Assembly (NCBI RefSeq): GCF_000499385.1
Contig: NW_013651954.1
Span: 1 to 11,973 of the forward strand
Direction of reading: 5' to 3'
Length of the DNA: 11,973 bases
Source of the DNA: Eimeria necatrix
Lineage: Eukaryota > Apicomplexa > Conoidasida > Eucoccidiorida > Eimeriidae
A model generated the notes under the pieces. It worked only from the letters and a program-made list of their open reading frames with translations. It ran no database searches and was not told where the DNA came from. Shown piece by piece: positions 1 through 8,505 of this stretch. Within the stretch, counting starts at the first letter, position 1. The number at the start of each line of letters is the position of its first letter. The position numbers and the translations under genes are program-made.

Positions 1-418
1 ATGAATCCATATTGCACGCACGTGTCAGCTAGCGGCTCATTAATATGTAGCAAGCCACTCGCTGTGCTGGGATACTCTCCACACGTACGGGCTGCAAATG
101 AGAACTCGCTGCGTGCTCCACATGATTTAAACCCCAAAATAATGCCAAGCATATCTTACTTCTAACGCAGCGATTGCAAACAAAATGCACGCACGTGCCG
201 TCTTCAGCTCTGCATCCGCATACTTCCCAAGCACGTCAGTACACTGCCTTTTAAATGTAAATTCTCAAACACGCCTTAACTCAGCGCCTGTGTGCAACAC
301 ACACTGATGTTCTCCGAGTCAGACGCAGCATGATCCGGCCAATCTGTGAGATAAATGCGCGGAACGAGAGCCCTACGGCGCAACAGCACTAACTGTGGGC
401 AACGTGACTTGGTGGTGC
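1..418. other. gene-free stretch, nothing recognised
   Basis: No open frame here looks coding. The 12-base word tgcacgcacgtg occurs near the start (about 14-25) and again at about 185-196, which is too short to call a repeat family. Minus-strand frames across 276-595 are short and overlap each other, as chance frames do. No promoter, terminator or RNA gene is recognised. Confidence 0.5.
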
Positions 419-452
419 CACAGCTTTGAATTCGCACAGCTTTGAATTCGCA
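419..452. repeat. exact tandem duplication, 16-bp unit
   Basis: Two perfect copies of cacagctttgaattcg occur head to tail (419-434 and 435-450), followed by the first two bases of a third copy. Each unit contains an EcoRI-type gaattc palindrome. The absence of any mismatch suggests recent replication slippage. No gene overlaps it convincingly. Confidence 0.9.
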
Positions 453-982
453 TGACAACCACGACTAACAAAACACACTCGCAACACTTCCTGCTTATCG
501 GCGCTTACTCCCTGCAGCGACAGTTCGGTCAAATAGCCGTCTGCTCTCTCTTTTGCTCCCACTCTACAAGATGCCTGTACTCGATAGCGGCTCAAGTCTG
601 TAGCCTGTGCAGAGCGTCAAGCCATCAACGCACCGTCCAGCCAAACTTCATCATGATGCGACCTCCACGAATCCCCCAAACAATGCAACCATGCATCGTG
701 CTCAACCGCTTTGTCACGCAGTGGGCTTCAGAGCATCTAGCCTAGTGTCTGCAGCAGGCCCAATAGGCCAGAAAAGCAAAGCACACCATATCAAGCCATG
801 CGCATGTCCGTAACAGGCGTGGCTACTTGCACGCAGATAAATTAACACAAACTCTCGCCCCACATAAAACGCATACGCCACTAACACCAACTTGAATCAT
901 TGCGAGTACCAACCTCCAGCCTGCAAATATACGGCAAAGACATTGCACCCGTGGAAACGCTAAGGGTTCAAAAGTGTGTGGC
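453..982. other. gene-free stretch with C-rich top strand
   Basis: The top strand is C-rich and G-poor. By hand count, line 661-720 has 23 C to 8 G and line 841-900 has 19 C to 5 G. Frames of up to 97 codons run through it, but they have no recognisable domain and their length is expected when T and G are scarce. A 10-base palindrome, catcatgatg, lies near 650. Nothing else is seen. Confidence 0.45.
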
Positions 983-1068
983 TACAGGCCGACACAATAG
1001 CAGCGAATACACACAACGCAATTTATGTTTACAGGGCGACGCAGTAGCCGCGAATACACAGAACGCAA
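983..1068. repeat. diverged tandem duplication, 39 bp at 47-bp period
   Basis: Positions 983-1021 and 1030-1068 align without gaps at 34 of 39 bases, sharing tacagg near the start and cgaataca and aacgcaa towards the end. The 8-base spacer between them has no third copy. Five substitutions make it older than the exact tandem repeats elsewhere in the window. No protein function is attached: the repeat length is a multiple of three but the 47-bp period is not, so a coding repeat is unlikely. Confidence 0.8.
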
Positions 1069-1098
1069 ACTGCTACACAGTCCACTTCGTAGCTCGTG

Positions 1099-1452
1099 AT
1101 GCGTAACGCCAAAGACCTGAATTGTAGGCAACGTGTTACACAACATATTTATCTCTCTCACCAGCGAAGTGCGATTGATGGCCTGTGGAATTATCTTCAC
1201 CATGGTGATGTGGGGAAGAATCGGTCAGCGATGTTGCGTATGTGTAGAGGGCTTTCCGTCACCAGTGTACATCGAGCTATAACAACAACTCTAAGAAGGC
1301 TACAGCAGATAACACAGCAACAAAGGGAGTTGTCTATTGCACTTTCAGAAGTGCAGCGAAGCTTCACACTCCAACAGTACACTGGCAACGGATGCAAGGT
1401 TGAGCACCTCATAAAATCCCACAATGCGACAAAGCGGCACCGCATCTCGTAG
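1099..1452 (+). CDS. doubtful ORF, unknown protein of 117 aa
   Basis: This frame starts at ATG 1099 and ends at TAG 1450-1452. I recognise no family. The translation is basic and polar, with a Gln-rich stretch at about residues 65-95 (RRLQQITQQQREL and onward) that could form a short helix or coiled coil. There is no signal peptide or membrane segment. A 12-base palindrome (tcaccatggtga, 1197-1208) lies inside it. A frame of this length is expected by chance in 12 kb read six ways. A minus-strand frame (1197-1445) covers the same bases, so there is no independent support for either strand. Confidence 0.15.
   Translation: MRNAKDLNCRQRVTQHIYLSHQRSAIDGLWNYLHHGDVGKNRSAMLRMCRGLSVTSVHRAITTTLRRLQQITQQQRELSIALSEVQRSFTLQQYTGNGCKVEHLIKSHNATKRHRIS
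1197..1208. repeat. 12-bp perfect palindrome
   Basis: The sequence tcaccatggtga equals its own reverse complement. The symmetry does not extend to the neighbouring bases (T opposite T). It could be a dimeric protein-binding site or chance, and nothing around it decides between these. Confidence 0.4.
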
Positions 1453-3012
1453 CGATGGTGTTCACGTAGGGCCTGAGTTCCTGTAGTCCGCAGACACCTT
1501 TAACTCAGCAGTAACAGCTGTGAGAACTCCTGATAGCCTCGGAATTCTAACAACCGAGCAGCAGCTGTTTGTGTGCAGTGTCTAAAGTAGTGGGGGAAAA
1601 CGGAAACGATGGTTAGGGAGCAACCGAGCGTCACAGCACACTCATGATCCGCCACGGCCGCAACCACGTACTGAGATGCACTGCAAATGTGCATCGTACA
1701 AATTCGCAGCGGTCTCCCAAGCAAATGAGGCGTCCAACAAGCTACGCACCTTTCACGACGCTGAAATGTGGCTAGCCGCTGCTTTTGGATGCAAGGGATG
1801 ACACGAAAGACGGCAGGCACGGTCTGGAGCTACACAATCATCACTCACATCACAAAAAGTATTTTGCATTTTGCCCTACTACTCCATGTAATACACATCC
1901 ATACGCAAAACGTGACTGCTGTCGACTGCCTGAACCAGATGCGTTCACCGACGCCACGAACAAAGAGTACTGGCCCTTTCTAGCCAACAACACACCTGCG
2001 CAAAAAAACTTTCCTTCCATTGATGACATACTCTGCCTTCCTGTGAACAAGAGCAGCAGCGTAGCACCCTCGACGTCATAACAAGCCTGCTTCTAATCAG
2101 CCTTCAGTTTTGAGAGCCTCAGTAGCTAAACACAATACCAAGTCAAAATTGAAAAGGTTGAATATCACACTGCCTAAAACTCCAGACCACTTACAATCCT
2201 CAAACGCACGACATGCATATGCCACGGCATCATGAAGTCCGCTTCCAGCTCCATCGCAGAATAGGCATCACAACCTAGTGATTCTCGTCTAATGACAAGT
2301 ATGGTATTCCACAGTTCGAAGAATTGAGTGGTTCTAGGCAGCACGCCGATGCCACTAAGCTTCGCCAACACATATGGCACCTCTAGTATTTCTCTGTACT
2401 TTTGTCACCATAACGAGATCCGTAGAACAATGATCACTGAAGCAAAAGCCGCAACGTTCCTCATGTTTGTATTGAGCCTCGAAAATGCAACAACGGTCGA
2501 ATCAAAGGGCACTGCTGCTGGACGGAGCTCACGCAAAGTTTTCCACCGAAGCCTCATGCCAAAACTTTGCTCTGCATACTGGGAGCTGCTTGCCATTCAT
2601 GCAGTCTCAAAGCACTGACTGCAGGTGCATTTCAGATGCTCTCGATACCGTTTCAACCCAGACAGGGCCAGATCGCGCCATGGAGGCCAATTGGTAAGCG
2701 AAAGACCAAAACGCTGCCCATTACGGCACATGCGCCATGATGGCAAGTTGAAAAGCACGCACGCACAGGCTGTATGAATTAGATGCAGAAAGCTTCAAGC
2801 CTTTGCGTCCTACAAACCGTATCAGCAGATGCAACCGATACAGCTCTCATCGTTTCACGCAGTAGAACAAGGTACAAACACGCAGCACGTTTATATATAT
2901 TCAGCATACTTTGATGCCTCTCCTCAGGCTGGCAAGATCAGTTAACCCAACAGCGAGTCCGGGGAAACCCTGTCAGTCAGATTCTCGCTCGACCTTTGAC
3001 TTTTCAACATAA
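1453..3012. other. gene-free stretch, 1.56 kb
   Basis: Short frames on both strands (up to about 106 codons at 1500-1820 minus and 98 at 1785-2081 plus) show no motif and overlap one another. C exceeds G strongly at 1861-2040 (for example 20 C to 6 G in 1981-2040). A ttggtaag donor-like site occurs near 2690 and a tttatatatatt patch near 2890, but neither is tied to a convincing exon or transcription start. Confidence 0.45.
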
Positions 3013-3675
3013 AAGCAGAAAACGCCATTTTTGCCATTTATATCATCACCAAATGAAAGCCAACGCCGCGGTTCCTCCGGCGATCCACAACATGCACCCC
3101 ATTATCTGACATGTACTAGCTGTCGACGCCTGGAACCCACCAACACTCAGTCCTTGCCAAATACGACAGTCATCAGGTCCGCTGCTGCACCAGGCGAGCT
3201 ATATCCTGCCACAACATTTTCCTGTGAGCCGATTAACCAAGCAGCAATAGTGTGCCGCACAGCGCGCATTTTTCAGCGTGCTCGTTCCTCAAGTCCACCA
3301 ACGCCTGCTCACCGCGAAAATCCAAATTGTTCCAAGTTGTCGGGTGCACCACGCAAACCTGTCTGTGCTACATTATATGCTTTGGGGCTGATTGACCAAA
3401 CGGCACCGTGGTGCAGCGCGTTGCTCGCTTCTCTTGCTCGTTACCAACAGAGGTCGTCGACGCGGCTAGCTTCAAGGAAGAAGGCTCAAGATTGCAAGTG
3501 TAGCATTCAGGAACAACAAGCCATTCACCACAACAGCAGTCTTCCGCTTCAAGCAACACGGCTGGGAAACAAGTGCACTCTACAATTGCTGGCATCTGCG
3601 CGACCTATGGGCCTTACGAAAACTACTGCAGCATGCAACGAGCCTCTTGGAAGAGTTTCCAAATTCAGAGCATAG
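3013..3675 (+). CDS. longest open frame in window, unknown
   Basis: The frame is open for 220 codons between an in-frame TAA at 3010-3012 and TAG at 3673-3675. There is no in-frame ATG until about 25 codons before the end, so if real it would have to be a downstream exon; a possible splice acceptor is the AG at about 3058-3059. The translation is rich in Ser, Thr, Ala, Pro, Gln, Arg and Cys, with no globular domain, signal peptide or membrane helix that I recognise. First-codon-position G is only about 23 per cent by hand count, which does not favour coding. The C-rich, T-poor top strand lowers the chance of stop codons. A low-complexity exon and a chance frame both fit; chance is somewhat more likely. 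Confidence 0.25.
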   Translation, partial: KQKTPFLPFISSPNESQRRGSSGDPQHAPHYLTCTSCRRLEPTNTQSLPNTTVIRSAAAPGELYPATTFSCEPINQAAIVCRTARIFQRARSSSPPTPAHRENPNCSKLSGAPRKPVCATLYALGLIDQTAPWCSALLASLARYQQRSSTRLASRKKAQDCKCSIQEQQAIHHNSSLPLQATRLGNKCTLQLLASARPMGLTKTTAACNEPLGRVSKFRA

Positions 3676-4149
3676 CTTTAGGACTACGGTAAGCTACAGC
3701 ACCTACAAAACGCTTGCTAACATCACTTAAAATCTAGTTTCAACAAGTCAAGCAGAGCGTATGTAAACAATTTCATCATCACAGAATATCGCTGTAAAAA
3801 TGTCCGAACACCCGTTTTTTCAGCAGAAGTCCACAAGCTAAGGGTTGCAAATCAAACGGCGCGTTGTCTGCAATACCAACACGCCGTTGTCAGTGAACAA
3901 TTGAAAAGCCGACGCTCACATGGTGCACTCTCGAATTTGAGGGTAACGCGCTTAAACCCACAACCTGCAGAGCGAGCGAGGAAAAAGCAATGAGGACGTC
4001 TACCAAGCACTGCCTTGTAGCAAGTGACGATATTCATGCTTCGCAACGGCCGATTCGATTTGTCTGCATACTCCAACGGTCAAAGTTTGCCCAATAATTA
4101 AAATCTCAATCTCAAAAGAGGGCGAGCAGTGGCACACTGCAGATTCGCT
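3676..4149. other. gene-free stretch holding a hairpin
   Basis: There is a donor-like acggtaagc near 3686, just after the 3013-3675 frame but beyond its stop codon. Minus-strand frames of 66-75 codons cross this stretch without motifs. The hairpin at 3855-3888 is listed separately. Confidence 0.4.
3855..3888. repeat. short inverted repeat, 12-bp arms
   Basis: Arms 3855-3866 and 3877-3888 (aacggcgcgttg against caacacgccgtt) are complementary at 11 of 12 positions around a 10-base spacer. A transcript of either strand could form a stem-loop. No T-run follows, so a bacterial-type terminator is not suggested. It may be chance. Confidence 0.5.
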
Positions 4150-4189
4150 CTGAGTGTGTGTCGTACAAACTGAGTGTGTGTCGTACAAA
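4150..4189. repeat. exact tandem duplication, 20-bp unit
   Basis: Two perfect head-to-tail copies of ctgagtgtgtgtcgtacaaa occupy 4150-4169 and 4170-4189. The short gtgtgtg core probably promoted slippage. It is intergenic as far as can be seen. The lack of mismatches points to recent origin. Confidence 0.92.
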
Positions 4190-4759
4190 AATGATTTCAT
4201 GAAGATGAAGCGCCCAGCAAGCTATGTACCTTGCGTGGAGCTTGAACCGTGATTGATCGCTATTTTCGATTGCTAGTGGTGAACACCACGACGAAACGCG
4301 TGGACTTGATTCACACTATCGTGGCTTACAACACAAAAGATGTCACTGTTTACGCTGACAGCCGTGTCATCGTAAATGATGTTTCTTAGGAACAGCAATT
4401 TGCGTGGGAACTGCAATCATTACCAGAACACTGTGCAAAATCAGAATGCAAAAACAACAATAGCTAAGCTGTGTGACCTGTGTGGGAACGCCTTTGCATG
4501 CATCGTTCATACAATCTGCAGTGAACAAGTCGCGCCATCTCAATTGCGTTGGTTTACTGTCCAGAACAACATTGCCATGTTTCACCATGTTTCGCGGCCT
4601 GTCTGACAGCAGGCAAGTTTGAGGCGATTCGCTCAGTACTAACATTGCACGACCTGGAATAAGCTGTCCACCAGAAAAATTGCTAACGCAGTTAGCTAGG
4701 ATTTTTCATGACATAAAATAATTCTCTCGTCCGTCTCACTCGTCACGCGCAAACGAAAC
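4190..4759. other. gene-free stretch
   Basis: Two overlapping frames on opposite strands (4376-4606 plus and 4367-4645 minus) are about 76 and 92 codons long and show no motif. A near-palindrome, gtggtg-aa-caccac, lies at 4276-4289. TGCATGCA, an 8-base palindrome, is at 4495-4502 (see finding on GCATGC). Confidence 0.4.
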
Positions 4760-5209
4760 ATGCTCCAAAATTTCTGGTGTGCTAAAAACACGCTTTGCGT
4801 CGCGGCAAATGTTGTCCCCCAAGGCTCATACCTTGCCAAACGTCGTTTTATAGCAGCGCTGAGAGAATGTAGAAGAGCACTTATTCAAAGTACCGTTATC
4901 AGGGTTCTGCGCTGGACTCGCCAATTAGAGGCTTCATCGCTCTGTGGTGAACGCGTCTACAGACGCATCGTGTTCATTGACGGTAAGCGCGCATGTCTAC
5001 TGCATCAGGCATTACACACGAACATATGGGCGAGCACGAATCGGAAAACGCCGCAGTACTTCTGTTCCGCAACACCAAGTTATAACTGTGGTCACAATCT
5101 TCGACAAAAAGCATTCCTGATGCCTGTTCAAACTGTGGTTGTGGTCTGCAGTACCACGAGCACAGTCCGTGCAGTTGAATTATGCCTCGACTCTGTTGTG
5201 ATCTTTTGA
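4760..5209 (+). CDS. candidate ORF or first exon, unknown protein
   Basis: This ATG-initiated frame of 149 codons ends at TGA 5207-5209 and is the longest plus-strand frame with a true ATG start. I recognise no family. Residues about 25-70 are basic and Leu/Arg-rich (KRRFIAALRECRRAL and on), helix-like in character; the rest is Cys-, Thr- and Val-rich. A donor-like G|GTAAGC follows residue 74 (exon would end at 4982, phase 1), so only 4760-4982 may be an exon; I could not place the next exon. A minus-strand frame (4974-5240) overlaps its second half. There is no signal peptide. The length is borderline for chance. Confidence 0.28.
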   Translation: MLQNFWCAKNTLCVAANVVPQGSYLAKRRFIAALRECRRALIQSTVIRVLRWTRQLEASSLCGERVYRRIVFIDGKRACLLHQALHTNIWASTNRKTPQYFCSATPSYNCGHNLRQKAFLMPVQTVVVVCSTTSTVRAVELCLDSVVIF

Positions 5210-5374
5210 GCGACAACAGTGAATATTGCGTGCATTTCACTAATTTATCAGGGTTTTGCTACTTTCTCCAAGGGTTAGCCCAAAACTGCAGAAGCTTGTG
5301 TCACATTAAAACGTAATGCATAAAATCGGCCGAGTAGGTGAAGAGCTAAGAACGGCCGCTAGAGTTGGCCGTCA
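5210..5374. other. short non-coding stretch before microsatellite
   Basis: It contains a 6-bp stem (acggcc / ggccgt, about 5352-5373) around a 9-base loop, directly before the GT repeat. Otherwise nothing is recognised. Confidence 0.35.
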
Positions 5375-5441
5375 TGTGCGTTTGTGTGCGTGTGTGTGTA
5401 TGTGTGTGTGTGTGTGCGTGCGTGCGTGTGTGGGTGGGTGG
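5375..5441. repeat. (GT)n microsatellite with GTGC and GGGT variants
   Basis: About 67 bases are almost entirely alternating purine-pyrimidine: GTGCG, then uninterrupted GT runs, then three GTGC units, then GTGGGTGGGTGG. GT/CA tracts of this kind are common in eukaryotic nuclear genomes, uncommon in bacteria, and can adopt Z-DNA. Length polymorphism between individuals is likely. Confidence 0.95.
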
Positions 5442-6093
5442 ATAGGTCGGTGAGTGTGAGGCTACATAAGAATATGGCATGGGCAAAACTTAGAATCGGC
5501 ATGCAGCGTGCCACAGTTGAATAATTTCGTTGATTGTAACTAACATCAGGCTTCGCACTGCGCTAGTTGAAATCTCTAATCCACATCGATATTATATGAT
5601 CGCTTGCGAATCGCTAGGGAAAGGAAGGGATTCAGAGTAAAGAAGAGTTGTAGTCTCAGCTCAGGAAGTCAATCCCACTTTCAAGCGTTAGCAACAGTGC
5701 TCGTTCGATTCTTGATTCCCGGCATTTGGTAAAACAAAGAACAGCCAACTCATTCTGTGACCTAAAGAGCGTGATACAAGCAAAATGAGGCTTAAGATTT
5801 TCCAAACGTTTTGAGCTGCATGTCATCTAGTCTAACGTGAAGATTTGATGGCTAGTCGGGGAGCGCTGCGATATTTTCCTCGCAGCTCTCGCGTCTTCCT
5901 GCATTCGATTTAAATGTCTAGTTTCAATGAAAAAAGTATGGGCCTAGTAAAGTCAAGAAATCTTACGCCCTGATTGGTAGTCGGCAGCCACAAAAGTGTA
6001 CCTGTCGCCTGCTCAGCATTGGTTGCCTCAGTAAATGCCATTCATATATATTATCGCTAAAACGTTTTGATACAACAGAACATGCTGACTCAC
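5442..6093. other. gene-free stretch
   Basis: No ORF worth calling lies in 5442-5962. The minus-strand frame ending at 5963 covers the remainder and is treated under the exon candidate at 6094-6208. GCATGC occurs at 5499-5504. G slightly exceeds C on the top strand just after the microsatellite, the reverse of the first 3 kb. Confidence 0.4.
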
Positions 6094-6208
6094 GAGCTAC
6101 AACGATGTAGTTATGCGTGTTGTAGAACGCCATGGATCTGGTCAACTGCACTAAGGCACTTCTATTGACGAGTATTTGAATACTTGAATTAGAAGTGGCC
6201 GATGCATG
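6094..6208 (-). CDS. candidate internal exon, unknown protein
   Basis: On the minus strand, ttttccggcAG (AG at 6210-6209) could be a splice acceptor and C|GTGAGT (6093-6088) is a good donor match. The 115 bases between are open in one frame, with residues resembling SALVQLTRSMAFYN in the middle; no family is recognised. The frame remains open on both sides (6259-5963). If the minus-strand frame at 7041-6820 used its GTGAGA donor it would join this exon in phase, giving a 611-base intron; this is one of several possible pairings. No downstream exon could be fixed: the nearest acceptor would make a 37-base intron, which is improbably short. Confidence 0.2.
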
Positions 6209-6735
6209 CTGCCGGAAAACCAAATGCTCGTTTTTCTGTTTCTCTATAAATTTGTTCAATTTTCAAACAAAACAAGCAAATCCTTGCGTAGCCGCTGTCC
6301 AGCAAAGTAAACAAGCAATGCGAGAGCCCAGGAGAAAGGGACTTTGTGCAGGAGCATTAAGACCCAGAATTCCCAGTTTTTTTATAGTTTGAAATGTGAG
6401 CTTGCAAAATGGCCCCCTGGAACCTCCGCTTGGTGCATTCTATCAGTCCAGGGGAGTGATTTTATGTCGAACAGGTACTGTAGTTGCGCTAAATGCGCCT
6501 AACGATATTTCGCCGCTCGGCACGCATGCACCCATCTCTGCAGTGGCAACGATAGATGAGCATCCGCTTTGGTGAGGCGCCACTGGTCAGCATAATCGTG
6601 TATCGTGATTCTTCATGGAGGCTTTTGGAATGAGTAATGCACGGGTGAAATTAACGTTTCTTGCCCACAATACGGCGCAGATTCCACAAACTCGGCAAAG
6701 AAATGTCGCGCTTATTTTCAAATTCAACACTTACT
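6209..6735. other. gene-free stretch
   Basis: A 65-codon plus-strand frame (6195-6392) has no motif. Two GCATGC words occur, at 6204-6209 and 6524-6529. No repeat or RNA gene is seen. Confidence 0.4.
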
Positions 6736-7041
6736 CTAAAAGCGAGTTCTCATTTCTATCCTATTGTTCTGGCCTCCAAAATGCAGTCTGAACAGCCGCC
6801 GCCTACTCGCTTTTCTCACGCTAGAGAGCACTAACAAGCTGCCGAATCTGGTCCCCAGGAGGATGCTTTTACATGCACCGTAGACATACGAGTCCGAGCG
6901 CTTCAGCGCATGAAAATCAAATGTTACATTGTCGTCGAGACATCTCAGAGCCACGCAGTGGTCGTTCATGAAGACGCAGACCAGAGACTTGCTTACGTGC
7001 GCAGCATTAAACAGCAAATCCAAACAACGCACAGTCTCCAT
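6736..7041 (-). CDS. best minus-strand coding candidate, unknown protein
   Basis: The frame has a true ATG at 7041, with an in-frame TAA 24 bases upstream, and runs 101 codons to TAG at 6738-6736. Codon third positions are about 62 per cent G+C by hand count and poor in A, whereas the surroundings are in the mid-40s; this is the most coding-like bias in the window. The translation has a balanced amino-acid mix with alternating hydrophobic stretches (residues about 5-35, then DDNVTFDFHAL at about 37-47) and a basic tail. I recognise no family. A GTGAGA donor-like site follows codon 74 (exon would end at 6820), so the last 27 codons may be intron. No signal peptide or transmembrane helix is clear. 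Chance cannot be excluded at this length. Confidence 0.38.
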   Translation of the reverse strand: METVRCLDLLFNAAHVSKSLVCVFMNDHCVALRCLDDNVTFDFHALKRSDSYVYGACKSILLGTRFGSLLVLSSVRKASRRRLFRLHFGGQNNRIEMRTRF

Positions 7042-7694
7042 TAAAAACTGGTTGTTCTTTGGTTAGGACATTCAGGATGATCGCCACGCGACGGAAAGGA
7101 CTGGCATGCTTTGAGTGGCCCCAGCGCTAGCGGCATGACGCTACTGAAGCAAAAAGAGGCTAGCTCATACAAGAGACTTGCTGGGCCTTCTTCCAGAATA
7201 AGCAAAAATAATGTAGAGAAAAGGAAGAAAGATTTGACTTACGGCAAATGTTTAATCACATGTGAAAATATCTCCCAAAGGATTTCGTGTTTGTCAATAG
7301 CCACGTCAAAGTGTACAGAGCTTTCCTGGAACAAAACATAAAATCGGATGACAATTGCAAAAAGCGCAAGAAGGCACACTGCCTAAAGAGCAGCATAATG
7401 GTCCCTACCAAGCTCTTTTATGGCTCCTACAACCAAACGGCAAAAAATAAAATTAATTTAGGCAAAAGGAGGGGCTGTCACTTATGAGCGCATGCCAATC
7501 TAGCAAGCTTAGCGGCTTCAGTGACCTCCTGGAAAAGGACCAACAATGCAAATTGGATAAATGAGGTGCAAAATCTACCTCCACAGCGATACAGTGATTA
7601 GAGGCTTTGGAGTCGTATATCCGTCACTGGTCATTAATTGCGAAGACCTTCCCCACTTCAACAACGCAAACTACTCCTGCGCGTGCCAGTGTTC
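7042..7694. other. gene-free, A-rich stretch
   Basis: The top strand is A-rich at 7140-7470. Frames of 66-76 codons (7111-7341, 7287-7487) are Lys/Ser-rich translations of that bias and have no motif. An aataaa hexamer lies at about 7446-7451 but no gene end is tied to it. GCATGC occurs at 7104-7109 and 7490-7495. Confidence 0.4.
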
Positions 7695-7718
7695 ATCAGT
7701 GCACGAAAACGCACTGAT
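7695..7718. repeat. 8-bp perfect hairpin
   Basis: The arms atcagtgc (7695-7702) and gcactgat (7711-7718) are perfectly complementary around an 8-base loop. It lies inside an ATG-started 96-codon plus-strand frame (7561-7851) that I do not regard as coding. No T-tract follows. Confidence 0.45.
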
Positions 7719-8505
7719 TCTGCCATGTTCTGCTTTTCCTCTGCATGCAAAATATGATCAAGTAGTCACTCCTACAAATGATAAAAGTCCCTCCTGCATT
7801 GCGCAGCCACTGGCGTGTCACAAAGCCTTCCGTGTGCGCTGGTCGGCCTGACGTTTAATTCCGCTTCTTAGTCTTTCGCCCCATTTTACTCAAAACAGCG
7901 AGCTATGGCGCACGATGAGGAAACAATCATGCTGGGGAAAATGCGTTAAATGGAAGGTACGACGACGATACAGACTTTTGTCACTGGCAAATTTTTCATA
8001 GCAACTCAAGCGCAGATATTTCTACTGTATAGCAGGTAATCATGTTAGTGGCGGCACGTGCGTAACAACTCACTATCTGAAACATTAATTTTGCTCATTT
8101 CTTCTTAGAAAACGCATGCTTTGTCTGGCAAGCACTGAAAAGTTGGGGCTCACCAAATACGCTACGTGTGAATGCATTTTTAGCTTGTGCAGCTACAGCA
8201 ATGCATTTCCCACTGCCTGTAGATGGATTGGTTAGGTGAACAGTGCAGTTAAACCTTTTAAGCCTCGATAGCTTGAAGTCGCAAAAAGCGTGTGGCAGCT
8301 TCCTCCCGGCGTGTAGTTCATTAATATAAAGGTTAAAGTCCTTATAGAAAAGTTGTGGACTGCATGGCACTTGATGAGGCGTGTTTTAAGCGTACATTTG
8401 ACGACTTTTACTCAGAAAGCACGCTTCAAATGGCATAGCATGGCGCACTAGCTGCATTTGTAGTGGTCCATATCGATGTTAGACTGTTTCTGCATCCGCG
8501 AAACT
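7719..8505. other. gene-free stretch
   Basis: A 91-codon minus-strand frame (8095-8370) shows no motif and is within chance length. GCATGC occurs at 7743-7748 and 8114-8119. Nothing else is recognised. Confidence 0.4.

Noticed and set aside
276..595. Two overlapping minus-strand frames of 60-68 codons
   Set aside because: They are short, overlap each other and the exact tandem repeat, and have no motif. Frames this length are abundant by chance.
452..745. 97-codon plus-strand frame in the C-rich stretch
   Set aside because: The Cys/Ser/His/Gln-rich translation reflects base composition; no domain is visible and another plus-strand frame (607-813) overlaps it.
1500..1820. 106-codon minus-strand frame
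   Set aside because: It has ATG and length but no recognisable motif, codon bias or splice context. Several such frames are expected by chance.
1785..2081. 98-codon plus-strand frame starting at ATG
   Set aside because: It is acidic and His-rich at its start but has no family resemblance, and overlaps frames on both strands with equal claims.
4276..4289. gtggtg-aa-caccac near-palindrome
   Set aside because: A two-base loop is too tight for a stable hairpin, and 6-bp arms are frequent by chance.
5695..5715. gttcgattc, resembling the T-loop (B box) of a tRNA
   Set aside because: The flanking five bases on either side do not pair as a T-stem, and no matching acceptor or anticodon arm was found.
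6057..6093. Possible 37-base minus-strand intron (GTGAGT to TTTTAG)
   Set aside because: It is too short for most spliceosomes, and the joined frame reaches a stop within ten codons.
6097..6125. 7-bp inverted repeat ctacaac / gttgtag with 15-base loop
   Set aside because: Short arms and a long loop make it statistically unremarkable in 12 kb.
7561..7851. ATG-started 96-codon plus-strand frame, Cys-rich
   Set aside because: The length is within chance, the Cys spacing matches no zinc-binding pattern I can name, and there is no splice context.
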